Shown here in pieces: positions 18,325 through 27,715 of a stretch of 64,000 nt of DNA. A program made the translations under genes and the position numbers. The DNA comes from Fidelibacterota bacterium (lineage in GTDB: Bacteria > Fidelibacterota > Marinisomatia > SCGC-AAA003-L08 > D37C17). The notes beneath the pieces were generated by a model. That model was given only the letters and a program-made list of their open reading frames with translations. It was not told where the DNA came from and did no database searches. Position 1 is the first letter of the stretch; each line of letters begins with the position of its first letter. The stretch is taken from contig PBEF01000002.1 of assembly GCA_002717625.1 (NCBI GenBank), positions 127,338 to 191,337 of the forward strand. The letters run 5' to 3'.

Positions 18325-19641
18325 ATGTTAATGATTAATAAAATTATCTCTTCTATCATTATGTTGAGTGTAGTATTCTCTCAATATTGGCAACCTTTTC
18401 ATCCTCAAGACTTAATTAATCATCGTAATGAAATTATTGATTTTAAGGCTATAGATAACGCCGCAAGGTTAAGAGAAGTTGAATTTATTGATAGAAGTGT
18501 TTTAACGCACGAAATTATTGGATACCTTCCGTATTGGGAATATGATCATTATCCAGATCTTGATTACAGTCTTTTAACTCAATTAAATTTCTTTTCTGCT
18601 GAACTTGATTCATATGGAAACATTATAAATGATCATAATTGGAACAATTTATATATTGTGGATTATGTTCATGAAAGAGGTGTTAAGATCAAACTATGTG
18701 CGACTTTATTTGGTGAATCTGAGTTAACTGTTTTATTGAGTAATCCTGATAATAGACAGAATGCAATTGCTAACTTACTAGAACGTGTTATTAGTAAAAA
18801 TGCTGATGGTGTAGATATTGATTTTGAATTATTGCCTAATAATCAAAGAGATAACTTAGTTTTATTTATGGAAGAATTATCTGAAGTTTTTCATGAGAAT
18901 ATGGAAGATCCTATCATTACTATGGCTACACCTGCAATTGATTGGTCTGATGCGTGGGATTATAATCGTTTGGCTCAAATAACAGATGGGTTATTTATTA
19001 TGGGTTATAATTATTTTTATGGTGGTAGTAATATAGCTGGACCAGTTAGTCCTTTAGGAGCATATTATTATGATTTAGAGTATACTATGTATGACTATAT
19101 AAGTAAAACAAATAATCAGTTAGATAAATTAATCCTAGGTTTACCTTATTATGGATATGATTGGCCTGTTCAGAATAATTCACAAAACTCAGAGACGATT
19201 GGATATGGTGTTGCAAAAATATATTCTCAGGCAGAATTGATGTCTGATATATATGGATATAATTACAATCAAGATTCACATGCTCCATGGTTTTCTTATA
19301 ATTATGATAATAACTGGTATCAATGTTGGTATGATGATAGTTTAAGCTTAGCAAATAAATATGATTATATTAAGAATTTAAATATACAAGGGGCAGGTAT
19401 ATGGGCTCTTGGATATGATGATGGACATGACGAATTATGGGGTGCTATATATGAAAAGTTTACAGGATCACTTATCGGTGATTTGAATTTTGATAATCAA
19501 GTTAATATTTTTGATATCATATTGCTAGTATCTAATATCCTTGAAGATGATGATTTTTATAATGCTTCTGTTGATTTTAATAGTGATGATATTATAAATA
19601 TTGTAGATGTTATTGCTTTGGTTGCAATCGTTCTAGATTAA
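18325..19641 (+). CDS. Secreted GH18-family (chitinase/YaaH-like) protein with dockerin-like tail
   Basis: ADGVDIDFE catalytic motif; IIGYLPYWE, MGYNYFYGGS, QGAGIWALGYD; GDLNFDNQVNIFDIILLVSNILE tail. Confidence 0.85.
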   Translation: MLMINKIISSIIMLSVVFSQYWQPFHPQDLINHRNEIIDFKAIDNAARLREVEFIDRSVLTHEIIGYLPYWEYDHYPDLDYSLLTQLNFFSAELDSYGNIINDHNWNNLYIVDYVHERGVKIKLCATLFGESELTVLLSNPDNRQNAIANLLERVISKNADGVDIDFELLPNNQRDNLVLFMEELSEVFHENMEDPIITMATPAIDWSDAWDYNRLAQITDGLFIMGYNYFYGGSNIAGPVSPLGAYYYDLEYTMYDYISKTNNQLDKLILGLPYYGYDWPVQNNSQNSETIGYGVAKIYSQAELMSDIYGYNYNQDSHAPWFSYNYDNNWYQCWYDDSLSLANKYDYIKNLNIQGAGIWALGYDDGHDELWGAIYEKFTGSLIGDLNFDNQVNIFDIILLVSNILEDDDFYNASVDFNSDDIINIVDVIALVAIVLD

Positions 19642-19813
19642 AAAAATAATTTCAAGATTATCTGTAATCTTTATAAATTATAATATCATGAAATATTTAC
19701 ACAATACATGATTCGGCACTTTTTCCTCCAGTTTGGAAGGATAGGCCTACTTCGTTTAATAGCTGATTCTTTAGCTAATAAATTCATTCAAAATTATAAG
19801 GAGTTCTAATGAT

Positions 19814-20884
19814 ATGAAAAGGTATTTTCTATTATTTTTGACTTTATTTGTACTTGTATCTTGTTATAAAGCAAGTTCCTCAGGTCAAAGAGAGTTTCAA
19901 TTTACATACACTGTAGCTTTAGAGCCTACGGGGAATAAGAGCTTAGAGTTATGGCTACCAGTTCCTAAAACTAGTACAGTTCAAACTATATCTAATTTAG
20001 AATTAGATACTCAAGGTCTTGAATATGAGATTAAAGATGAAGAAAAGCATGGTAATAAGTATGTATATATTTATAGCAAGAAAGGAATAGATGAGGCTAA
20101 GGAAATAACTATGAAGTTTGACGTTGTGAGATCAGAACATCAAAATGTAGCTTATGATAACGTCGAATACTCTAGATATCTAAAAGCATCGAGTATGGTC
20201 CCTGTAGGAAATATTTTTTCTGAAATTATTAAAGAGAATAATTTGAATGGTGATGATATGCGAGGCTTATATGACTTTGTTTTAAATGGTATGCATTACG
20301 GTAAGCCAACCGATGATAAGGACTCTAAAAACTACAAGTATATACATGGTGGAAAAAACCCTAAGACTGGTCAAGAATGGTTACCTAACGATATAACTTA
20401 TGGTCTTAAAAAGAAGACAAAAGATGAATTAGTCAAATCTCAAAATAAGAATAAAGAATATGCGTATGGTAATGGTAATTCTTTATATGCTTGTGATATA
20501 GGGGTAGGGAATTGTACTGACTATCACTCCTATTTTATATCACTTGCCAGAACTATGGATGTCCCTTCAAGATTCCATATGGGTTTTTCAATTCCAGAGG
20601 GAAAAAGTGGGAAAGTAGGCGGATATCATTGCTGGGCTGATTATTATGTTGAAAATGAAGGATGGTTACCTGTAGACATATCAGAAGCAGATAAAGATCC
20701 ATCTAAAGTTGATTACTTTTTTGGAACAGCCACTGATAACAGAGTAGAGATGATGGTTGGACGTGACTTTGAATTATTTGGTTACAATGGAGGAATAATG
20801 AATTTTTTCATTTATCCTGTACTTGAGATCAATAATCGTGAATCTAAAAAGTTTACTAAAAAGTTTAGTTATAAAGAATTATAA
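19814..20884 (+). CDS. Transglutaminase-like domain lipoprotein
   Basis: Lipobox LVSC; GNCTDYHSYFISLARTMDVPSRFHMGF ... YHCWADYYVENEGWLPVDIS (Cys-His-Asp). Confidence 0.85.
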   Translation: MKRYFLLFLTLFVLVSCYKASSSGQREFQFTYTVALEPTGNKSLELWLPVPKTSTVQTISNLELDTQGLEYEIKDEEKHGNKYVYIYSKKGIDEAKEITMKFDVVRSEHQNVAYDNVEYSRYLKASSMVPVGNIFSEIIKENNLNGDDMRGLYDFVLNGMHYGKPTDDKDSKNYKYIHGGKNPKTGQEWLPNDITYGLKKKTKDELVKSQNKNKEYAYGNGNSLYACDIGVGNCTDYHSYFISLARTMDVPSRFHMGFSIPEGKSGKVGGYHCWADYYVENEGWLPVDISEADKDPSKVDYFFGTATDNRVEMMVGRDFELFGYNGGIMNFFIYPVLEINNRESKKFTKKFSYKEL

Positions 20885-20944
20885 ATATAGAAAAATATTA
20901 ATAATAAATTCGTAATTTTGAATAACGTATAATAAGGGAGAACC

Positions 20945-21859
20945 ATGAAAAAACTAATATTATTAAGCCTGTCTTCAATGATTATTGCAGGTGATTTTGG
21001 AGGCTATTCAATTTTTGAATATAATGATAAAGCCTTTGATATGAAAAGAGTGTATCTTAAATACTCTAATACTATTTCTGATGATTTAAGCTTTAAGTTA
21101 ACATATGATATCGGAAGAGATGATTTTGATGCTGGTGACTTTGAATGTGACGACCCTACAATATGTGACGATATAAAACCAGATACTAAGTTATCTTCAT
21201 ATCTAAAACATGCATATATTAACTATAGTCAAAGCTTTGGTTTGATTTCAATTGGAGTAATAGGAACAAACTCTTATGGAACTCAAGAGAAAACATGGGG
21301 TTATAGATTTATTGAAAAATCTCCTCTTGATAAAGCCAAATGGACAAATACAGCAGATTTTGGTATAGGATATGCTAAGAGCTTTGGTGATATAAATATT
21401 AGTGCCCAAATTTTGAATGGAGAGGGTTATAAGAACACACAAGGCACTGAAGGAGATTTTGCTCTTTATTTAAGTTTATTATATGGTGAAGGTAAGCTTA
21501 ATAAAAATGATGGCTTTAATGTTGGACTTGTAATTACTAATCATGCTGATGATCAACTTGTTGGCTTGTTTGGTGGTTGGGCTAAAGATAAGATTAGAAC
21601 AGGCTTAGAGTATAATAGATTGGATGCTGGAAGTGATTCTTATGTTATGCTAAGTAATTATTTAAATTATTCTTTATCTGATAAATGGGATGTATTTGTT
21701 AGAAATGATAGAGTGGAAGAAATTGAAATAAGCAATACTGAATCTAATGCATATGTAGGTGCTGTTTGGAAATTAAATAATAATTTTCATATTGCTCCAC
21801 ACTTTACTATGTCTGATGGTGATAATGATTTTCGATTATCGTGTATGTTTAAATATTAA
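20945..21859 (+). CDS. Porin-like outer membrane beta-barrel protein
   Basis: Signal peptide; DMKRVYLKYSNTISDDLSFKLTYDIGR and amphipathic beta-strand pattern ending in ...CMFKY. Confidence 0.65.
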   Translation: MKKLILLSLSSMIIAGDFGGYSIFEYNDKAFDMKRVYLKYSNTISDDLSFKLTYDIGRDDFDAGDFECDDPTICDDIKPDTKLSSYLKHAYINYSQSFGLISIGVIGTNSYGTQEKTWGYRFIEKSPLDKAKWTNTADFGIGYAKSFGDINISAQILNGEGYKNTQGTEGDFALYLSLLYGEGKLNKNDGFNVGLVITNHADDQLVGLFGGWAKDKIRTGLEYNRLDAGSDSYVMLSNYLNYSLSDKWDVFVRNDRVEEIEISNTESNAYVGAVWKLNNNFHIAPHFTMSDGDNDFRLSCMFKY

Positions 21860-21883
21860 TTAGAAAGTTGTATGATTTAAATA

Positions 21884-21927
21884 AAAACAAGCTGTTTCAA
21901 TTAGTATTGAGATAGCTTGTTTTTTTT
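21884..21927 (+). terminator. Rho-independent terminator after porin gene
   Basis: AAACAAGCTgTtTCAAt-tagt-aTTGAgAtAGCTTGTTTTTTTT. Confidence 0.8.
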
Positions 21928-21966
21928 ATACAAGAAATTTATGTTTTTGATACCTAAATTAATTAA

Positions 21967-22638
21967 ATGAAAAAAACAATTTTAATAGTAGATGATGAAC
22001 AGGATATAATTGATCTTTTATCTTATAATTTATCTAAGAATAATTATAATGTTTTAACTGCATCTGATGGTTCAGAAGCATTATTAAAAATTAATTCAAA
22101 TATAGATTTGATAATATTAGATGTTATGATGCCTAAATTGGATGGATTTGAAATTTGTCAATTAATTAAAAAAAATCCTACAACATCTAGTATCCCAATT
22201 ATATTTTTAACAGCTAAAAATTCTACTGAAGATGAATATAAAGGATTATTAGTTGGAGGAGATGATTATGTTGTAAAGCCTGTGGCAGTAAAGAACTTAC
22301 TCCTCAGAATACAGAATACTTTAAATAAAAAGTCTAAAGAGAATACATCTGATTATTCAAAGAATTCATTAACCGTAAATTTTGATAATTTAACAGTACA
22401 TATTCAGGATAAAAAAATTAAATTAACTAAAACAGAGTTTAATCTATTGAGAACTTTTATTAAATCTCCTGGTAAAGTCTTTAAAAGATCTGAATTATTA
22501 GATAGAGTATGGGGCAGAGATACAATCGTTTCAGATAGAACAGTTGATGTGCATATTACAAAACTAAGAAAAAAAATCGAAATAAATAATAGACTTATCT
22601 TTACATCACATGGTTCTGGATATTATTTTGAGGACTAA
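21967..22638 (+). CDS. phoB: PhoB/OmpR-family response regulator
   Basis: DDEQD, LDVMMPKLDGFE, KPVAVKNL receiver; winged-helix WGRDTIVSDRTVDVHITKLRKKI. Confidence 0.88.
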   Translation: MKKTILIVDDEQDIIDLLSYNLSKNNYNVLTASDGSEALLKINSNIDLIILDVMMPKLDGFEICQLIKKNPTTSSIPIIFLTAKNSTEDEYKGLLVGGDDYVVKPVAVKNLLLRIQNTLNKKSKENTSDYSKNSLTVNFDNLTVHIQDKKIKLTKTEFNLLRTFIKSPGKVFKRSELLDRVWGRDTIVSDRTVDVHITKLRKKIEINNRLIFTSHGSGYYFED

Positions 22639-22646
22639 TAATATTC

Positions 22647-23642
22647 ATGATTAAGTCTTTAGATATTAAAGTTAAAGCTCTATTTTTATTTATACTATAT
22701 TTGGCAACTTTATATTTGTTCAATTATAGAGTTTTAGAGGTAGCTTTTTTTTTAATATCGATAGTCTTTATTCTGCTTCTTTTTTATTTATTAAAACAAA
22801 ATCAAGATACTCATCATAAAATATATAATTATACTAATGATTTGTACTATGCTGTTTTTAAAAAAAGAATAAAACATGATAACTTATCGTCTGTTTGTAA
22901 TTCCTTAAGCTTAATTAATTCTGATATTACTAATAAGATTGATAATATTGAAAATTTAGAAAAATCTAGGAGTAAATTTTTAGGAAATGTTTCTCATGAG
23001 ATTAAAACTCCTTTATTCATATTGCAAGGGTATGTAGATACTTTAATTGATGGAGCTGTTCATGATTCTGATGTTAATCTTGAATTTTTAGATAAGATAA
23101 AGCATCAGAGTTTAAGGTTGAATAATCTTATGGAAGATTTAATTAAAATATCAATGATTGAATCTGATGAGTTGCAATTAAATATTGAGAAGAATAGCTT
23201 TAAGGATGTCATCGAACATATATCTCTAAACTTTCAAGATGCTCTATCTAAAAGAGGCGATTCTTTAATATTACCTGATATTAAAGATGATATATTTGTA
23301 CAAATAGATAAAGATAATATGTTATCTGTTTTTAATAATATAATTAATAATGCTATTAATTATTCAAATGATGGCGATATAATAGTTTCTGCAAAAAAAC
23401 AAAATGATGTTTTAAATATCAGGATAACAGATCATGGTATAGGTATGGAAGAAAAGTATTTGAATAGAATTTTTGAACGTTTTTATTGCGTGAGTTCTGA
23501 TAGATCAAGGGCATCTGGAGGAACGGGGCTAGGACTAGCTATAGTTAAGCATATTTTACGCGCACATGGTATCAGTATAGGTGTAGAAAGCAGGATTAAT
23601 ATAGGTACTACGTTTTACTTCAATATCCCAATATCAAAATAA
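22647..23642 (+). CDS. phoR: PhoR-like sensor histidine kinase
   Basis: NVSHEIKTPL H-box, NNAINYS N-box, GTGLGLAIVKHI; position after phoB. Confidence 0.88.
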   Translation: MIKSLDIKVKALFLFILYLATLYLFNYRVLEVAFFLISIVFILLLFYLLKQNQDTHHKIYNYTNDLYYAVFKKRIKHDNLSSVCNSLSLINSDITNKIDNIENLEKSRSKFLGNVSHEIKTPLFILQGYVDTLIDGAVHDSDVNLEFLDKIKHQSLRLNNLMEDLIKISMIESDELQLNIEKNSFKDVIEHISLNFQDALSKRGDSLILPDIKDDIFVQIDKDNMLSVFNNIINNAINYSNDGDIIVSAKKQNDVLNIRITDHGIGMEEKYLNRIFERFYCVSSDRSRASGGTGLGLAIVKHILRAHGISIGVESRINIGTTFYFNIPISK

Positions 23643-23682
23643 TTAATAATTTCTTAACATCTATTTAATTATTGCTTAATAA
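23643..23682 (+). promoter_or_regulatory. Putative PHO-box-like array: four TTAA cores at exact 11-bp spacing
   Basis: TTAATAA (23643), TTAACAT (23654), TTAATTA (23665), TTAATAA (23676), upstream of the Na/Pi cotransporter. Confidence 0.45.
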
Positions 23683-23731
23683 ATAAAGTTTAAATTATCA
23701 TATTAATTAAACAATCTCAGGGATACTTTAT

Positions 23732-24826
23732 ATGGATAATCGTCTTAGAACAGTATTGAAAATAGCAGGAGTTTTTTTAGCCTTATATTTATTTTTAGTT
23801 GGTATTAAAGGTTTGTCAAGTGGAATTAAAATGCTTGGAGGAGATTTTGCAAATCAAATTATGACAACTACAAGTAATCCTTTTATTTCCCTGTTAGTAG
23901 GTATATTAGCAACAACATTATTTCAAAGCTCATCAACAACAACTTCTATTATTGTAGGGATGGTTAGTACTGGAGCAGTTACTTTATCTGGTGCTATCCC
24001 AATGATTATGGGAGCAAATATTGGTACAACCGTAACAAATACGATTGTATCAATGGGCCATATCAGACGAGGAAATGAATTCAAACGTGCATTTTCAGCA
24101 GCAACCCATCATGATATATTTAATGTATTATCAGTTATTATTTTGTTGCCACTTGAGATAGCATTTGGATTCATAGAAAAAACTGCTACAGGTTTAGGTA
24201 CACTTTTGTTTGGTACAATTAGTACAGAAGAGGTATTTCAAAGTCCAATTAAAACCGCTATAAAATGGGGTTCTAAGCATGTACAGAGTTTAAGTTTCGA
24301 TAGTACTACCCTATATATCATATTAAGTGTTCTTTTAACATTTTTAATGTTATATTTTATTGTAAAATTATTGAGAAGTTTAGTTCTAGAAAATATACAA
24401 CAATATTTTGAGGAATATATCTTTAAATCAGCAGCTAGAGCAATGCTATTTGGAATAATATTAACTATTATGGTTCAAAGTTCTTCTATAACAACATCAA
24501 CGATAGTTCCACTAGCTGGAGCAGGAGTAGTAAGGCTGCATCAGCTGTACCCATTTACAATTGGTGCGAATGTAGGAACTACAGTAACTGCATTGTTAGC
24601 ATCTTTAACTTTAAATGTTACTGCAATGGTTGCAGGTTTTGCCCATCTGTTTTTTAATATATTTGGAATTATTGTAATATTTCTTAATCCATTATTGAAA
24701 AATATTCCACTTGATTTAGCAGATTGGCTATCAGAAAAAGCAGTTAAAAATAGATTTATTCCACTCTTTTATTTAATTATATTTTTCTTTTTATTACCAT
24801 TTTTATTAATATACTTTGGAGGGTAA
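23732..24826 (+). CDS. Na+/phosphate cotransporter family protein (NptA-like)
   Basis: Two inverted QSSS repeats: LFQSSSTTTSIIVGMVSTG...GANIGTTVTNT and MVQSSSITTSTIVPLAGAG...GANVGTTVTAL. Confidence 0.93.
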   Translation: MDNRLRTVLKIAGVFLALYLFLVGIKGLSSGIKMLGGDFANQIMTTTSNPFISLLVGILATTLFQSSSTTTSIIVGMVSTGAVTLSGAIPMIMGANIGTTVTNTIVSMGHIRRGNEFKRAFSAATHHDIFNVLSVIILLPLEIAFGFIEKTATGLGTLLFGTISTEEVFQSPIKTAIKWGSKHVQSLSFDSTTLYIILSVLLTFLMLYFIVKLLRSLVLENIQQYFEEYIFKSAARAMLFGIILTIMVQSSSITTSTIVPLAGAGVVRLHQLYPFTIGANVGTTVTALLASLTLNVTAMVAGFAHLFFNIFGIIVIFLNPLLKNIPLDLADWLSEKAVKNRFIPLFYLIIFFFLLPFLLIYFGG

Positions 24827-24829
24827 CAC

Positions 24830-25495
24830 ATGTTTAAACAAATATTTGAAATATTTAAATCTGATAGTTTATATGAGCAAGCACTGCAAGAATGCCATGA
24901 AATGTTAGATATTGATCGTGAAATGTTCAATGAATCTGTAAAATCTTTAAGAAACTCAGATACAGCTGATATTCCGATAGATATTTATGCTATGGATAGA
25001 AAAATAAATGAATTTGAAAGAGATGTTAGAAGAAAAGTAATGACTCATCTGGCTATTGGGGGTAAAGAGGATATTGGTTCTGGATTAATATTAGTGAGCG
25101 TAGTAATAGATATTGAAAGAATTGGAGATTATACTAAAAATATTTATGATTTAGCTGTGCAACATCCTAAAAAATTAAATGCAGGGAGTTTTGAAGATAT
25201 ACTTACAAAAATGGAAAATTCGACCAGTGAGTTTCTTAATAAAGCAATTGATGCGTTTAAATCTCAAGATATTGATGCGGCAAGAGAGCTAATGATAGAG
25301 TACAAAACTGATATTTCAGCAAAAAGTAATGAAGTAGTCAATTCAATAGTTTCTGGATCTAGTGATGAATTTTCTTCAAGTAATTCAGGAGCACTTTGTT
25401 TATATGCTAGATACTTAAAACGAATTGCAGCGCATTCAAGAAATTTAGTTTCAAGTATAGTAAATCCATTTGAACGAATTGGATATCCAGAATAA
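24830..25495 (+). CDS. PhoU-like phosphate regulatory protein
   Basis: Two helical-bundle repeats; VVIDIERIGDYTKNIYDLA and ARYLKRIAAHSRNLVSSIV. Confidence 0.85.
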   Translation: MFKQIFEIFKSDSLYEQALQECHEMLDIDREMFNESVKSLRNSDTADIPIDIYAMDRKINEFERDVRRKVMTHLAIGGKEDIGSGLILVSVVIDIERIGDYTKNIYDLAVQHPKKLNAGSFEDILTKMENSTSEFLNKAIDAFKSQDIDAARELMIEYKTDISAKSNEVVNSIVSGSSDEFSSSNSGALCLYARYLKRIAAHSRNLVSSIVNPFERIGYPE

Positions 25496-25913
25496 TAAAT
25501 CTATTTTATTCCTTTGTACTGGTAATTCATGTCGTTCTCAAATGGCAGAAGGAATTGCAAATAAAATACTACCAAATAATATTCTTGTAAAAAGTGCAGG
25601 AACAGAAGTGCATGGTGTTAATCCAATAGCTGTAGAGGTAATGAATGATATCTCAATTTCTATTTCACACCATCAATCTGAAAAAATAAATTATCAAGAT
25701 ATTAAAAAGTTTGATTTGATTATCACTTTATGTGGTGATGCAAGGGATAAATGCCCTATTATTGAACCTAAGGATAGACATATGCATTGGGCAATAGATG
25801 ATCCTGCTAATTTTAAGGGCGCTCATCAGAATGTGAAAAAGAAGTATGCAGAGGTTAGAGATTTAATATATAATAAAATTGCTGAATTAAAAGATAAATT
25901 AGGAACTATATGA
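25470..25913 (+). CDS. arsC: Thioredoxin-type arsenate reductase (LMW-PTP fold)
   Basis: FLCTGNSCRSQMAEG (CX5R P-loop), TLCGDARDKCP redox pair, WAIDDPA; start overlaps phoU 3' end (TTG start). Confidence 0.88.
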   Translation: MNELDIQNNKSILFLCTGNSCRSQMAEGIANKILPNNILVKSAGTEVHGVNPIAVEVMNDISISISHHQSEKINYQDIKKFDLIITLCGDARDKCPIIEPKDRHMHWAIDDPANFKGAHQNVKKKYAEVRDLIYNKIAELKDKLGTI

Positions 25914-26557
25914 AATACTTATCAGAGTTTATTGGAACATTCTTTTTAGTCGCTGTTGTTGTTGGATCTGGAATTATGGCTGAGAATTTATCAAATGGAA
26001 ATAATGCTGTAGCTCTTTTAGGTAATACTATAGCAACAGGAGCAATATTATTTGTCCTTATTAAGATGTTTGCAAATATTTCAGGTGCTCATTTTAATCC
26101 TATTGTAAGCTTTGTTTTCCTTTTACGTAAAGAAATAGATAAGCGAGATTTTATTTTATATTTATTTATACAGTTTTTTGCAGGGATTACAGCTGTATTT
26201 TTAATACACTACATTTTTGAATTAGAACATATATTCCAAATATCAAGCAATGCAAGGGGAGAGGTTCCATTGCTTGTGAGTGAAATAGTTGCAACTTTTG
26301 GATTAGTCTCAACAATCCTTTTTATAAGAAAATATGATGAAAAATCAGTAGCAATTGGAGTTGCATTATTTATAACAGCAGGATATTGGTTTACATCATC
26401 TACATCATTCGCTAATCCAGCTGTTACTATTGCTAGAATATTTACTGATACTTTTACTGGAATTGCACCAATATCAGTTAAATTCTTTTTAGCAGGTCAA
26501 TTGGTTGGAAGTCTTATTGCGCACTATGTATATCAATTATCAGAAAAAACTAAATAA
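25910..26557 (+). CDS. Aquaporin/MIP-family channel, possible arsenite channel
   Basis: SGAHFNPIVSF and SFANPAVTIAR NPA-type motifs; ATGA overlap with arsC. Confidence 0.88.
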   Translation: MKYLSEFIGTFFLVAVVVGSGIMAENLSNGNNAVALLGNTIATGAILFVLIKMFANISGAHFNPIVSFVFLLRKEIDKRDFILYLFIQFFAGITAVFLIHYIFELEHIFQISSNARGEVPLLVSEIVATFGLVSTILFIRKYDEKSVAIGVALFITAGYWFTSSTSFANPAVTIARIFTDTFTGIAPISVKFFLAGQLVGSLIAHYVYQLSEKTK

Positions 26558-27305
26558 TTTGATAGCTTAGTATTAGTCTGACAGCAATAATAAAAAGTGC
26601 AATTTTAAATAATTTTTTAAATAATTTTTCGGGAATAAAGCTAAGTACTTTTTTCCCAAAATTAGTTCCAATAAAAACAGCGAGTATTAAAGGCAGGAGA
26701 ATGCTGTATTCCTTTAAATAATTCACATTAAAGAAGTAAATAAATAATGGGATTTTTGTAAGATGCGTAATCATTTGACAAGCAGCTTTATTGGCTATAA
26801 TATTTTCTTTTAGCAGCTCTCTACTTAGAAAAAAAGGCGCAATTAATGGACCTGTTGCCCCTACAAAAATAGAACTTAAACCGCTAATTGCACCTACGGG
26901 AATAAATGAAGATGCTTCTTTCTTTTTTTTAGGACCTTTTAAAAATAAATACCAAATAATAAATAGACCAATTAAAGGCTTTAAAAACTCAACTTTTATT
27001 TGATTTGCTGATGATACTTCAAATAGTTGAATTAGTGTGATAATAATAATAATTGAAAGTGTTACTCCCCAAAAAACACCAATTGAGAATTCTTTAATAA
27101 GGTTTTTTTTAAGGTGCTTTCGAAATACATAAGTTCTTGTTGTATTGCTAAATAATTGAATCATCCCATGCAATGCAATAACCATATAGCCTTCTGGTAT
27201 TATTATTGCCATTATTCCAAGTAGAATGATTCCTCCTCCCATACCAAGTACAGCTGATATTGAAGATGTAATAAATGCAGCAATTATAAGTGTAATAAAT
27301 TCCAT
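26550..27305 (-). CDS. TauE/SafE (sulfite exporter) family permease
   Basis: MEFITLIIAAFITSSISAVLGMGGGIILLGIM; GLSSIFVGATGPLIAPFFL; start corrected from the ORF track, which runs through the tRNA. Confidence 0.85.
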   Translation of the reverse strand: MEFITLIIAAFITSSISAVLGMGGGIILLGIMAIIIPEGYMVIALHGMIQLFSNTTRTYVFRKHLKKNLIKEFSIGVFWGVTLSIIIIITLIQLFEVSSANQIKVEFLKPLIGLFIIWYLFLKGPKKKKEASSFIPVGAISGLSSIFVGATGPLIAPFFLSRELLKENIIANKAACQMITHLTKIPLFIYFFNVNYLKEYSILLPLILAVFIGTNFGKKVLSFIPEKLFKKLFKIALFIIAVRLILSYQII

Positions 27306-27314
27306 AGAGTAGAT

Positions 27315-27347
27315 TAAAAAAAAGCCCCTGCTATTGCAGGGGCTTTT
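27315..27347 (-). terminator. Rho-independent terminator of tRNA-Asp
   Basis: AAAAGCCCCTGC-AATA-GCAGGGGCTTTTTTTT on the - strand. Confidence 0.85.
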
Positions 27348-27350
27348 ATG

Positions 27351-27424
27351 CGGGATGGACGAGGATCGAACTCGCAACTTCCGGCGTGACAGGCCGGTGC
27401 TCTAACCAGTTGAACTACCACCCC
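27351..27424 (-). tRNA. tRNA-Asp (anticodon GTC)
   Basis: GGGGTGG/CCATCCC acceptor with G73; CCGGC-CTGTCAC-GCCGG anticodon arm; T-arm GCGAGTTCGATCCTCGT. Confidence 0.95.
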
Positions 27425-27426
27425 AA

Positions 27427-27642
27427 TTATTTTTTATATAAAATAGAAACAGGAATCAATATGCAGTACCCAATAACCAGTAAAAAAGGTGCAATGGTTA
27501 TAGATTGGTAGCTATTAACATCTCCTGTATACATTAATATATATCCAAAAAGCACAAATATAATTCCAGATAAGAAAAGTAGATAATTGTTTCTTTTAAA
27601 AGTCCAATCATATGCATTTTGCTTATTATACTTTTCTTTCAC
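27427..27642 (-). CDS. DUF3098-like small membrane protein
   Basis: WTFKRNNYLLFLSGIIFVLFGYILM, two TM segments. Confidence 0.7.
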   Translation of the reverse strand: MKEKYNKQNAYDWTFKRNNYLLFLSGIIFVLFGYILMYTGDVNSYQSITIAPFLLVIGYCILIPVSILYKK

Positions 27643-27715
27643 AGTGAAAAAATTAAACGTGATTGTTCTATTTTTGCAAGTAATAAATTTTTATTATCTA
27701 TTATAATTATAAATT

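Noticed and set aside
26550-27377. 275-aa ORF start in the track (MRVRSSSIPHKSPCNSRGFF...)
   Set aside because: Upstream extension reads through the terminator hairpin and into tRNA-Asp; real start is the ATG at 27305
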